Counted from the stretch's first letter, positions 43,684 through 54,524 are shown. The stretch: 64,000 nucleotides of DNA from Chryseobacterium gotjawalense (GCF_030012525.1 NZ_CP124855.1:744001-808000), one strand, 5' to 3'. Program-made: numbers and translations. The notes: generated by a model not told the origin, from the sequence alone.

Positions 43684-45015
43684 GTGAACAATCAGAAAAA
43701 TCCTTGGAGAAGAGAAAAACAATCCAATTCTTTACCGGAAGTTTTTTCTTCTATCAATATTCCAAAGGATGCTGGCTTTTGGAAGAAACTCTTTGCGTTC
43801 GCTGGGCCAGGATTAATGATTGCAGTTGGCTATATGGATCCCGGAAACTGGGCTACCGATATTGCAGGAGGCGCACAGTTCGGCTACACCCTACTTTCTG
43901 TAGTTTTAATTTCGAATCTCTTTGCGATGATCCTCCAGCATTTATCTTTAAAATTAGGAATTGTTGCAGAACGGGATCTAGCGCAAGCTTGTAGGGACCA
44001 TTTCAGCCCGACTACGAATTTTATCCTTTGGATTCTCTGTGAAATCGCTATCGCTGCCTGTGATTTGGCAGAAGTTATCGGATCAGCAATCGCTTTGAAT
44101 TTACTTTTCGGAATTCCATTAACTTGGGGAGTTGCCATCACAATAGTTGATGTTTTCATTATTCTTTTCCTTCAGGCCAAAGGTTTTCGCGTTATCGAAA
44201 GTATTGTTGCAGGCTTAACTTTTGTTATTTTGGGAAGTTTTGCGTATGAAATCATTTTAAGTAAACCCGATATTTTCCCACTTCTTGCCGGATTGGTTCC
44301 TCAGAAAGAAGTGATTGCCAATCCTTCTATGCTATATATCGCAATCGGAATCCTGGGAGCGACTGTAATGCCACACAACCTATACCTGCACAGCAGTATC
44401 GTGCAAACCAGAAATTACAAAAGAAACCACGACGGAAAAAAAGAAGCGATTAAATTCGCCACCATTGACAGTACGGTTTCTTTATTTATAGCATTTTTCA
44501 TTAATGCAGCAATACTTATTGTTGCCGCTGCAACTTTTCACACCACCGGAAATCATGATATCGCCGACATTCATGATGCTCACGAAATGCTGACACCCAT
44601 CCTGGGAACTACTTTTGCCAGTATCTTCTTTGCAATAGCTTTATTGGCGTCCGGTCAAAATTCTACTTTAACTGGAACACTGGCCGGACAAATTGTAATG
44701 GAAGGTTTCCTCAACATTCGCTTAAAACCTTGGTTAAGAAGATTAATCACCCGCTCGATTGCGGTAGTTCCAGCTTTGATCGTAACGATACTGTATGGTG
44801 AGAAAGGAACTACTGACTTACTGGTTTTAAGCCAGGTCATCTTATCGATGCAACTTAGTTTCGCGGTTGTTCCGCTGATCATGTTTACCAATTCTAAATT
44901 AAAAATGGGCGTATTTGTAAACAAACCATGGCTTCAGGTATTAGTTTGGATCATCTCGGGAATAATTCTCACTCTTAATATTATTCTGCTCTTTCAGACA
45001 TTTACTGAAATGTAA
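43684..45015 (+). CDS. mntH: Nramp-family Mn2+/Fe2+ transporter
   Basis: Proton-coupled divalent-metal importer. 443 residues, eleven predicted helices, with the metal-site motifs DPGN at 52-55 (VGYMDPGNWATD) and MPH at 229-231 (TVMPHNLYLHSSIV), and the helix-8 stretch GQNSTLTGTLAGQIVMEGF. The start is a GTG at 43684, just after a DtxR/MntR-like palindrome, so expression is probably repressed when Mn or Fe is plentiful. It is followed by grpE 89 bp later without an obvious terminator. Confidence 0.94.
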   Translation: MNNQKNPWRREKQSNSLPEVFSSINIPKDAGFWKKLFAFAGPGLMIAVGYMDPGNWATDIAGGAQFGYTLLSVVLISNLFAMILQHLSLKLGIVAERDLAQACRDHFSPTTNFILWILCEIAIAACDLAEVIGSAIALNLLFGIPLTWGVAITIVDVFIILFLQAKGFRVIESIVAGLTFVILGSFAYEIILSKPDIFPLLAGLVPQKEVIANPSMLYIAIGILGATVMPHNLYLHSSIVQTRNYKRNHDGKKEAIKFATIDSTVSLFIAFFINAAILIVAAATFHTTGNHDIADIHDAHEMLTPILGTTFASIFFAIALLASGQNSTLTGTLAGQIVMEGFLNIRLKPWLRRLITRSIAVVPALIVTILYGEKGTTDLLVLSQVILSMQLSFAVVPLIMFTNSKLKMGVFVNKPWLQVLVWIISGIILTLNIILLFQTFTEM

Positions 45016-45104
45016 CTGCAGTACTTTCTTATAAATCTGCCGAAATGTCCTAAAGTCTTTTTTGGCAAAATCTTTGTGAATCGTTCCGTATAAAATTTAA
45101 CATT

Positions 45105-45644
45105 ATGTCAGACCACAAAGATATTCACGAAGAAAACTTAAATCCACAAGACGATTTTACTCAAAACAGTACAGAAGAAACCACTGAAAGCGTGACAACA
45201 GAGCCGTCTTCAGAAGACCTTTTGGCAGAAGAAAGAGACCGCTATATCAGACTTTTTGCAGAATTCGAAAATTACAAGAAAAGAACAGCCAAAGAAAAAA
45301 TGGAATTCTTTCAATATGCTAATCAAGACATGATGATTTCGATGTTGGATGTTCTGGATGATTTCGAACGTGCGCTAAAAGAAATTGCCAAAAATGGTAA
45401 TGAAGCAGATTTGAAAGGAGTGGAACTTATCTACCAAAAATTTAAAAATAAACTGTCTGATAAAGGATTGAAAGCAATGACCGTAAATGCTGGTGACGAT
45501 TTCAATGTTGATTTCCACGAAGCAATTACGCAAATCCCTGCGCCTACTCCAGAGTTAAAAGGTAAAATTGTAGACGTTATAGAATCGGGTTATCAGCTTT
45601 CTGACAGAGTAATCAGATTCGCAAAAGTGGTTACTGGAAACTAA
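45105..45644 (+). CDS. grpE: Nucleotide exchange factor GrpE
   Basis: Promotes ADP release from DnaK. 179 residues: an acidic disordered N-terminus (about 1-45), a long coiled-coil (EERDRYIRLFAEFENYKKRT), then the beta-domain with FNVDFHEAITQIPAPTPELK and VIESGYQLSDRVIRFAKVVTG, the family's C-terminal signature. It lies upstream of dnaJ with a structured repeat between them; dnaK is not in the window. Confidence 0.95.
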   Translation: MSDHKDIHEENLNPQDDFTQNSTEETTESVTTEPSSEDLLAEERDRYIRLFAEFENYKKRTAKEKMEFFQYANQDMMISMLDVLDDFERALKEIAKNGNEADLKGVELIYQKFKNKLSDKGLKAMTVNAGDDFNVDFHEAITQIPAPTPELKGKIVDVIESGYQLSDRVIRFAKVVTGN

Positions 45645-45664
45645 ACTTTAAACAGTCGAATTGT

Positions 45665-45754
45665 GCAGCCCGGCTTGAGTGGAGCTCATTTTTTTAGCGT
45701 TGGCAAATTGCTTTGGCAAAAAATAGCGGGAACGGAAGACGGATTAAGCTGCCC
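45665..45754 (+). repeat. Structured intergenic repeat, copy D
   Basis: Flank GCAGCCCGGCTTGAGTGGAG, a T-run/A-run stem (TTTTTT/AAAAAA) with an expanded apical part of about 22 nt, AGCGGGAACGGAAGACGGA, and a closing GCTGCCC. Outer GCAGC pairs with GCTGC, and CCCG (45669-45672) with CGGG (45727-45730). It sits in the 171-bp gap between grpE and dnaJ and would be part of their shared mRNA. Confidence 0.78.
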
Positions 45755-45815
45755 AAATAAAATATATTAAAAATGTTTTCAGTCCTTATCTGAAGATAAT
45801 TCACTCATAATTATT

Positions 45816-46931
45816 ATGTCTAAAAGAGATTACTACGAAATTCTGGAAGTATCTAAAAGTGCTTCTCCAGAGGAAATAAAAAAAGCCTACCGTAAAATGG
45901 CCATTAAATTTCACCCGGATAAAAACCCAGGTGATAAATCCGCGGAAGAGAAATTTAAAGAAGCTGCAGAAGCGTACGAGGTTTTGAGCGACGGCAATAA
46001 AAAAGCGCGTTATGACCAGTATGGTCACGCCGGAATGAACGGCGGCGGCGGGTTTGGCGGCGGCGGTGGCTTCGGCGGCGGAATGAATATGGACGATATT
46101 TTCTCCCAGTTCGGTGATATTTTCGGTGGACATTTCGGCGGTGGCGGTGGTCAGCAAAGACAACAGCTTCGCGGAAGCAACCTGAGAGTAAGAATTAAGC
46201 TGAACCTCGAGGAAATGGTTAATGGCACACAGAAAACCATTAAAGTTAAAAAAATGAAGCTGGCCCCTGGTGCAACTTCCAAAACCTGCCCTACCTGCCA
46301 CGGATCCGGTGTACAGATGAAAGTGATGAACACCATGTTCGGTCAAATGCAAACACAAACGCATTGCGGAACTTGTCAGGGTATCGGTAAAATCGCCGAT
46401 AAAATACCGGCTGGAGCCAACTCACAAGGCTTGATCAAGGAGGACGAAGAAGTAACCATTAATATTCCGGCAGGAGCAAGAGAAGGAATACAGTTGAATG
46501 TTCGCGGAAAAGGAAACGACGCACCATTCGGTGGAACTCCCGGAGACTTATTGGTCGTTGTAGAGGAAGAAGTAGATGCACACATCAAAAGAGAAGGCGA
46601 TAATCTTCATCAGGAATTGTATATTTCTTTTGCAGAAGCGGCTTTGGGAGCACATAAAGAAATCCCGACCGTGGGTGGAAAAGTTAAAATAAAAGTGGAT
46701 GCAGGAACACAGTCCGGAAAAATATTAAGACTTTCTAAAAAAGGTTTACCAAGCATCGACAGTTATGGAACCGGTGATATGTTTGTTCACATCAATGTCT
46801 GGACGCCACAAAACCTATCAAAGGAACAAAGAGATTTTTTCGAAAAACAGTTGGCAAATGGCGAAATGCTTGCTGAACCCTCTGGAAAAGAAAAGACATT
46901 TTTCGAGAAAGTGAGAGACTTATTCGATTAG
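45816..46931 (+). CDS. dnaJ: Chaperone DnaJ with a two-motif zinc region
   Basis: Co-chaperone that delivers clients to DnaK. 371 residues: J-domain with HPD at 33-35 ([10 protein letters not shown]), Gly-rich linker (about 74-112), a zinc region and two C-terminal beta domains ([20 protein letters not shown]-like). Classical DnaJ has four CxxCxGxG motifs; here only two are seen, CPTCHGSG (158-165) and CGTCQGIG (184-191). These are the inner pair, which in E. coli form the second zinc site. This matches a form I recall in Flavobacteriia. Strong terminator after the gene. Confidence 0.94.
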   Translation: MSKRDYYEILEVSKSASPEEIKKAYRKMAIKFHPDKNPGDKSAEEKFKEAAEAYEVLSDGNKKARYDQYGHAGMNGGGGFGGGGGFGGGMNMDDIFSQFGDIFGGHFGGGGGQQRQQLRGSNLRVRIKLNLEEMVNGTQKTIKVKKMKLAPGATSKTCPTCHGSGVQMKVMNTMFGQMQTQTHCGTCQGIGKIADKIPAGANSQGLIKEDEEVTINIPAGAREGIQLNVRGKGNDAPFGGTPGDLLVVVEEEVDAHIKREGDNLHQELYISFAEAALGAHKEIPTVGGKVKIKVDAGTQSGKILRLSKKGLPSIDSYGTGDMFVHINVWTPQNLSKEQRDFFEKQLANGEMLAEPSGKEKTFFEKVRDLFD

Positions 46932-46937
46932 TGATAC

Positions 46938-46967
46938 AAAAAGAGATTTCGAAAGGAATCTCTTTTT
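46938..46967 (+). terminator. Terminator of the grpE-dnaJ unit
   Basis: Perfect 11-bp stem AAAAAGAGATT/AATCTCTTTTT with an 8-nt loop and further T residues. Confidence 0.88.
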
Positions 46968-47118
46968 TTTAATGCAAAAGACAAAAGCTTTATTCCAAAA
47001 AAAATCAAAAGTTTATAAAAGTTATAAAATCTAAACTTTATTTTTTTTGCTGTTTTTATAAACCCTGATAAACGGTAAGAAATCCCTAAAAACCAGTCGA
47101 AATCTGCCTAAAATTCAC

Positions 47119-47126
47119 TACTTTTG
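47119..47126 (+). promoter_or_regulatory. Candidate icd -7 box
   Basis: TACTTTTG matches TAnnTTTG, 35 bp before the icd start, giving a leader of roughly 30 nt. No clear -33 TTTG was seen. Confidence 0.5.
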
Positions 47127-47149
47127 TGCATGCTTAATTTTAAAATTAA

Positions 47150-49381
<2,232 letters not shown>

Positions 49382-49420
49382 TTAGTGATTTTAACTAAAA
49401 TAAATTTTATATAAATTTAA

Positions 49421-49450
49421 AACACTTTCCAAATTGGGGAGTGTTTTTTT
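49421..49450 (+). terminator. Terminator after icd
   Basis: Stem AACACTTTCC/GGGGAGTGTT with two G-T pairs and a short loop, followed by seven T residues. Confidence 0.75.
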
Positions 49451-49757
49451 ATTATCAATTAGGTATAATATTGATTAAATCTCATCCTTTTATTTAAATT
49501 AAAAAATAAGACCATCCTTAGACCTGACTAACCAAAGATTGTATTTTTAAAAACTTGGTCATCAAAATTATCCAAATCCATTTTAGAAATCTTGAAGATC
49601 ACACCTTTGCTTTTCAATCTTTTCTAAAGATTCTTTTTCCAAGGAAGACCTATTTTAGTCCTCTAAAAAGTTAGAGGCAATTTAAAATATTTGTTTCAAA
49701 ACATCCTAAAAAAATTTCACAATCAATGAAATCATTCAAATACTGTAATTTTACAAA
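49451..49757. other. Gene-free stretch before the AraC gene
   Basis: About 300 bp without a credible gene. It contains one perfect hairpin, CCTCTAA-aaag-TTAGAGG at 49660-49677, and near the end TAATTTTA (49746-49753), one base off a -7 box and just before the AraC start. Nothing else recognisable was seen. Confidence 0.5.
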
Positions 49758-50591
49758 ATGAATAATTCAAATTTTTCGGTTCTTCAAAAACAGAACAGCG
49801 ATTTCGAAAAGGTCTTCAGCGACGCTTTTTATCACATTTTTCTGTTTGATGGTGAAGGAAAAATATTGGTCGATTTTGTAGAATATGAATTCAAAGGACA
49901 AACGGTTTTCTTCACTTCCCCTTTTCAAAATATCCAAATTATCACTGAAAATAATATTGAAATACAGATGCTGAGTTTCCACGGTGATTTCTATTGCATC
50001 GAATTTCATAAAAAAGAAGTCGCCTGCAATGGTTTACTTTTCAATAATATTTATCTTTTTCCACATTTTTCTTTAACTAAAAATACTTTCGATGAAATCT
50101 ATGATTATTTTTCAAAGATTAAAGAAATAAATGTTTCCGAAGATTTCTCAGGTGCGGTTTTGCGGTCTTATCTTCAATTAATTTTAGCGATTTCCAGCAA
50201 AGAAAAAAGTAAATTTCTACCATCGGCCGATTTAATGCAAAAAGATTTCAAGGAGCTGAAAGACTTTCAAAATTTGGTAGAGCAACATTTTCTGGTGGAG
50301 AAAAGTCCGGCGTTTTATGCAAACTTACTTCATATTTCTCCTAATCGTTTAAGTAAAAAAATAAAAGCAGAATTCTCGAAAACACCTTCGCAAATCATTC
50401 AGGAACGTGTAATTCTGGAAGCAAAAAAACAAATTCATCTCACCAGAAAATCAATGAAAGAAGTTGCTGGTGAACTCAATTTTGAAGATGAATTTTATTT
50501 CAGCAAATATTTTAAAAAACATACCGGAATTTCGCCCACTCAATTCCGCGAAGAAGCAGGAATTTCTATCGTGGCAGATTTGTCCAAATAA
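49758..50591 (+). CDS. AraC-family transcription regulator
   Basis: 277 residues: an N-terminal sensory beta-fold domain (cupin-like, FYCIEFHKKEVACNGLLFN), and a C-terminal pair of HTH units with FYANLLHISPNRLSKKIKAE and the family's EVAGELNFEDEFYFSKYFKK and HTGISPTQFRE. It probably controls the DUF417 gene that follows 65 bp later on the same strand. The sensed signal is unknown. Confidence 0.9.
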   Translation: MNNSNFSVLQKQNSDFEKVFSDAFYHIFLFDGEGKILVDFVEYEFKGQTVFFTSPFQNIQIITENNIEIQMLSFHGDFYCIEFHKKEVACNGLLFNNIYLFPHFSLTKNTFDEIYDYFSKIKEINVSEDFSGAVLRSYLQLILAISSKEKSKFLPSADLMQKDFKELKDFQNLVEQHFLVEKSPAFYANLLHISPNRLSKKIKAEFSKTPSQIIQERVILEAKKQIHLTRKSMKEVAGELNFEDEFYFSKYFKKHTGISPTQFREEAGISIVADLSK

Positions 50592-50656
50592 TCGCCAAAA
50601 TCGTCCATTTTACTGCTGATTAATTCGACCTAAATTTGCCTATAAATCAAATAGAT

Positions 50657-51223
50657 ATGTTAGAATTATTAGCCAACTCACAACGCAAATTTATTCATCT
50701 TTTAAGAATTGGAATTTTCATTGTGATGGCATGGATTGGTGGTCTAAAGGCTTATCAATATGAAGCCGACGGAATTATTCCTTTTGTCGCAAATTCGCCT
50801 TTTATGAGTTTCTTTTTGAACCATAAAGTTTCAGACGGCGATAATTACAAATTACACAAAAACAAAGAAGGAGAAGCAGTTGCCGAGAATATCAAATGGC
50901 ATGAAACCAACGGAACTTACGCATTTTCGTATGGTTTAGGAACAGTAATTGTCGCTTTCGGAATTTTGGTTTTACTCGGAATTTGGTTTCCAAAAATAGG
51001 ACTTATTGGTGGGATTCTCACCTTCGGAATGTCGATTGTAACTTTAACATTTCTCATTACTACCCCAGAAGCTTGGGTCCCAAATTTAGGTGGCCCAGAT
51101 CACGGGTTTCCTTATTTATCCGCAGCTGGAAGATTGGTTATAAAAGATATCATCATGCTTGGAGCCGGTTTGGTAACCGCTTCAGATTCGGCAAAACAAC
51201 TGATTTTAAACAGAGAAAAATAG
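50657..51223 (+). CDS. DUF417 (YkgB/RclC-like) membrane protein
   Basis: 188 residues from the ATG at 50657; the frame opens seven codons earlier but the ATG is a better start. Four predicted membrane helices (GIFIVMAWIGGLKAYQYEA, IVAFGILVLLGIWFPKIGLI) with the DUF417 motifs IPFVANSPFMSFF and LGGPDHGFPYLSAAGRLVIK. E. coli RclC of this family is in the reactive-chlorine stress operon under the AraC-type regulator RclR, so the AraC gene just upstream suggests a similar inducible stress role. This role is inference from context. Confidence 0.85.
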   Translation: MLELLANSQRKFIHLLRIGIFIVMAWIGGLKAYQYEADGIIPFVANSPFMSFFLNHKVSDGDNYKLHKNKEGEAVAENIKWHETNGTYAFSYGLGTVIVAFGILVLLGIWFPKIGLIGGILTFGMSIVTLTFLITTPEAWVPNLGGPDHGFPYLSAAGRLVIKDIIMLGAGLVTASDSAKQLILNREK

Positions 51224-51258
51224 TTTTTTTCATAGTTTGTGTTTTTATGTTTTAAACG

Positions 51259-51291
51259 AAACTTCCCAAAGTGAATCACCTTGGGAAGTTT
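51259..51291. terminator. Bidirectional terminator between DUF417 and pseudouridine synthase genes
   Basis: Perfect 11-bp stem AAACTTCCCAA/TTGGGAAGTTT with an 11-nt loop. It ends both convergent genes. Confidence 0.85.
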
Positions 51292-51337
51292 TTATTTTAT
51301 TTTATTTTTAGAAAAATGCGTTTTTATTTTCCTGAAT

Positions 51338-52447
51338 TTATATCATTTTCAAAGTATTCACTTCCAAATCAGTTAAGATTCTCCAGTGACCACGTTTGAT
51401 GTTTTTCTTGGTTAATCCTGCGAATAAAACACGGTCAAGTAATTCAACTTCGTATCCTAATTTCTGGAAAATACGACGTACTACTCTATTCCAGCCAATA
51501 CTCAATTCGATCCCGACTTCATTTTTAGGTTTTCCTTCGATATAAGAAATGCTGTCAACTTCAGCAATTCCCTCTTCCAAACGGATTCCCTCCTGAATCA
51601 TATTTAAATCTGCTCTGTCTAATTTCCGATCCAAAGTCACGTGATAGATTTTTTTCATGGCAAAAGATGGATGCGTCAGTTTCTTCGTCATGTGACCATC
51701 GTTGGTCAACAGGATTACTCCAGTTGTAGAACGGTCTAATCTTCCTACCGGGAACAATCGGTAAGGTGATGCATTTGCCACCAAATCTAAAACCGTTTTT
51801 CTGGCTTTGTCATCTTTGGTGGTAGAAATATATCCTTTTGGTTTATTCAATAAAACGTAAACCGGTTTCTCTGGCGTAATTCCCTGTCCGTCGAAAACCA
51901 CTCTGTCGGTTTTCTGAACCTGGTAACCCATTTCTGTTACAGGCTTTCCGTTCACTTCTACCAAACCTTGAGTAATTAAATCATCAGCTTCTCTACGGGA
52001 ACAAATTCCTGAATTCGCGATGTATTTATTTAAACGGATTGATTCTTTCGGAGTTTCTTTGGCTAATTTATCAAACCTTCTCTTTTGTACAAATGAACGG
52101 GTTTTCTCCGCTTCATCTACAGGAACGAAAGGTTTCTTGTAAGGCTTTTTAACGCCGGATTTCGAAGGACCTTTATCGAATTTACTGCTGCTGTCAAAAG
52201 ATTTTCCGATTCTTTTTCCCATCTTTCGGGAAGCTGGTTTATCGAAAGTTTTCTCGTAAGATTTCGCTTCCGATTGAGACATCAGTCTTGGTTCTCTCGG
52301 TGCTTTTGGTTCCTTCGGCTCTTTTCTTTCTACTGGTTTTTCAGTTCGCGGACGAGCAGATTTTGTTCCTCGTGGTTTCGGGGAACTTCCTGAATTAGAA
52401 ATTTTGCTAATGCGTGGCTTCTTATTACCATTACTGTCTCTGCTCAT
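51338..52447 (-). CDS. RsuA/RluB-family pseudouridine synthase with basic N-terminal extension
   Basis: Converts uridine to pseudouridine in rRNA. 369 residues: about 130 residues of Lys/Arg/Pro/Ser-rich disordered tail, then an S4 RNA-binding domain (RLNKYIANSGICSRREADDL), then the catalytic domain with the Asp-containing motif PVGRLDRSTTGVILLTNDG and the RluB-like GWNRVVRRIFQKLGYEVELL. Disordered basic tails are common in Bacteroidota members. Its minus-strand -7 box is at 52467-52474. Confidence 0.9.
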   Translation of the reverse strand: MSRDSNGNKKPRISKISNSGSSPKPRGTKSARPRTEKPVERKEPKEPKAPREPRLMSQSEAKSYEKTFDKPASRKMGKRIGKSFDSSSKFDKGPSKSGVKKPYKKPFVPVDEAEKTRSFVQKRRFDKLAKETPKESIRLNKYIANSGICSRREADDLITQGLVEVNGKPVTEMGYQVQKTDRVVFDGQGITPEKPVYVLLNKPKGYISTTKDDKARKTVLDLVANASPYRLFPVGRLDRSTTGVILLTNDGHMTKKLTHPSFAMKKIYHVTLDRKLDRADLNMIQEGIRLEEGIAEVDSISYIEGKPKNEVGIELSIGWNRVVRRIFQKLGYEVELLDRVLFAGLTKKNIKRGHWRILTDLEVNTLKMI

Positions 52448-52466
52448 GTTCTGAAAAATTTATCTG

Positions 52467-52474
52467 CAAAGATA
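52467..52474 (-). promoter_or_regulatory. Candidate -7 box of the pseudouridine synthase gene
   Basis: Minus-strand TATCTTTG, a full match to TAnnTTTG, 19 bp before the start codon. Confidence 0.45.
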
Positions 52475-52599
52475 AGGTATTTTTTGTTTGTTTAAATGCG
52501 ACTGCGCAATAAGATAAAATTTAACATCTGCAATCTTAAAAAAATTTAATAGTAAAAATAAGACCGTTGCTCAAAAATTATTAAAAAAGAGCTTCAGTT

Positions 52600-53496
52600 T
52601 TAAATAAAATAATGCTGATGAATTCCGTTGGCCAGCATAGCGATAATGCCCACAAAAATCCAGATTCTAAGCATATTCAAATTGATAAACTTCGAATATT
52701 TGGTTTTATTTAAAGCTAAAAATACCGAGATGATTTGAATAAAAATACTTGCTGCAAAATAATAACTCATAATACTGTGCAAGCCCATTTTCCAGATAAT
52801 CAATCCGGAAGAAATCTGCGCGACAATTAATAGCGTTACTATAAAAGCACCTGAAGTGGCAGAACTGAAATAATTAGGAATAGTAGTGTAACCAAAAACT
52901 TTGTCTGCATTTTTGGTTAAAGTATCTTTAATAATATCGATAATTAAAAGCATCAGGAAAATAAAAACAGACATCAAAAAGATCTGTACTGAAAAAGTTT
53001 TATAATAAAACAACATTCCAAAAAACGGATATAACGATAAACTTACGAAAGTTAAATTATTAATAATCAATAATTTACTCAATTTATGACTGTAAAACCA
53101 CATTAAAAACTGGTAGATCAGAAAGAAAAAGAAAACCCGCACAGAGATCATTCCCGCGATTCCCAGCGAAAATAAATTGAGGACGATATAGGCATAAAGA
53201 AAATACTTCTGTTTCAGGAAATTTTGAATTTTTGTCCGGAATGGTTTGGTGAGCTGATCTTTTTCGCGGTCATAAAACTGATTGATAATTCCGCCTGCCA
53301 AAATACTTAAAACAGAGCAAAAAATAATGCCGTGAACTTTGAAATCGAAAACGAAATTCCGCAAACTTTCTTCCTGATTAAAGAGAAAAAAAGTAGAAAC
53401 ATATAAAGCAAAAGTAAGCAGTAAAGCGACGAAAACCCGTGCACCCATCAAAAAAGCAATGAATTGAGAAAACCGATAAAGTAAGGGATTTTTCAT
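52600..53496 (-). CDS. UbiA-family prenyltransferase (geranylgeranylglycerol-phosphate transferase-like)
   Basis: 298 residues from the ATG at 53496 (a GTG at 53511 is possible). Nine predicted helices. The first Asp motif is clear, NQFYDREKDQLTKPFR (NxxxDxxxD), and the second is DIIKDTLTKNADKVFGYTTI. It transfers a prenyl chain; the family branch found beside mevalonate-kinase-like genes in Flavobacteria is often annotated as geranylgeranylglycerol-phosphate transferase, an archaeal-lipid type activity. The substrate is not proven. It lies 71 bp behind the GHMP kinase on the same strand. Confidence 0.85.
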   Translation of the reverse strand: MKNPLLYRFSQFIAFLMGARVFVALLLTFALYVSTFFLFNQEESLRNFVFDFKVHGIIFCSVLSILAGGIINQFYDREKDQLTKPFRTKIQNFLKQKYFLYAYIVLNLFSLGIAGMISVRVFFFFLIYQFLMWFYSHKLSKLLIINNLTFVSLSLYPFFGMLFYYKTFSVQIFLMSVFIFLMLLIIDIIKDTLTKNADKVFGYTTIPNYFSSATSGAFIVTLLIVAQISSGLIIWKMGLHSIMSYYFAASIFIQIISVFLALNKTKYSKFINLNMLRIWIFVGIIAMLANGIHQHYFI

Positions 53497-53567
53497 GGAG
53501 CGTAAAGTCACAAACTGCTTAATTAAAATTGAATTTTGATCGGTGGTTTTCGACTTTTACGAAAGAT

Positions 53568-54494
53568 CTAGAACCTGTAAATAACTTCTTTGTGGAAACC
53601 TTCAAGCATCTTTTCTGCTTTCTTATAGTCTTTGGTAAACCCCAAAATATAACCGCCGCCGCCACTTCCGCAAAGCTTAAGATAATAGGCATTGGTATCC
53701 AATCCTTTTTTCCAGACATTATAAATACTTTCAGGAATCATTGGTTTGAAATGTTCGTAAGCCCAGACAGAAAGACTCTTTAGATTTCTAAAAAGCGGAG
53801 TCATTTCTTTTTTCAGAAAAGCATCAATACAGGCATTGTTGTAGCGGATAAATTCCTCTTTCATCGTTTTACGGAAACCTTCAGTCTTCATTTTTTCAAA
53901 GAAAATCTGAACCATCGGTCCGGTTTCCCCGGTCATCCCGGAATCGATTAAGAAGATCGCTCCTTTCCCTTCATGACTTGCCGGAATAGCAACTTTATCC
54001 ACGCTTTCTTTGCTTTCGATAAGAATCGGCAGATTCATATAACAGATCAGCGGATCAATTCCTGAACTTTTTCCATGGAAATAACTTTCCATTTGACCGA
54101 AAATAGTACGGAGATTCATAAGTTGATCTTTAGAAACCTGTTCTGGTTCGTAACTTTTTATCGAATATTTTTCAAAAATAGCGGCAACTAAAGCCCCTGA
54201 ACTTCCTACCCCATATCCTTGCGGAATATTGGAATCGAAGAACAATCCCTTTTTGATATCCTTTTTAAACTTAGAAATATTGAGTTGAAAAACCTCTGGA
54301 AGTTCTAAATCTTTTAAATAATCAGAATATTTCAGCAGCGAATCATTTGATTCTTTATCAAAATCGCTTTTTAAATCAGAAAATTTTAATGTTCCTTTAT
54401 AAAAACTATAGGGTAAAGTAAGTCCCTGCGAATCTTCGATAATACCGTATTCGCCGAACAAAAGAATCTTTGCGTAAAATAAAGGGTTGGTCAT
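53568..54494 (-). CDS. GHMP-family kinase, mevalonate-kinase-like
   Basis: 308 residues with the GHMP motifs: N-terminal YAKILLFGEYGIIEDSQGLT, motif 2 PQGYGVGSSGALVAAIFEKY (Ser-rich phosphate loop) and motif 3 LKLCGSGGGGYILGFTKD. Length and layout fit mevalonate kinase, which phosphorylates mevalonate for isoprenoid synthesis. A promoter box, TACATTTG, lies at 54525-54532 on the same strand. The prenyltransferase that follows would use the isoprenoid product. Confidence 0.85.
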   Translation of the reverse strand: MTNPLFYAKILLFGEYGIIEDSQGLTLPYSFYKGTLKFSDLKSDFDKESNDSLLKYSDYLKDLELPEVFQLNISKFKKDIKKGLFFDSNIPQGYGVGSSGALVAAIFEKYSIKSYEPEQVSKDQLMNLRTIFGQMESYFHGKSSGIDPLICYMNLPILIESKESVDKVAIPASHEGKGAIFLIDSGMTGETGPMVQIFFEKMKTEGFRKTMKEEFIRYNNACIDAFLKKEMTPLFRNLKSLSVWAYEHFKPMIPESIYNVWKKGLDTNAYYLKLCGSGGGGYILGFTKDYKKAEKMLEGFHKEVIYRF

Positions 54495-54524
54495 ATTTTA
54501 ATTTAATCCATTGATTTACAGTTG

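Noticed and set aside
46035-46155. GGC-rich repeats in dnaJ as a possible microsatellite or CRISPR-like array
   Set aside because: They encode the normal Gly-rich linker of DnaJ; there are no spacers.
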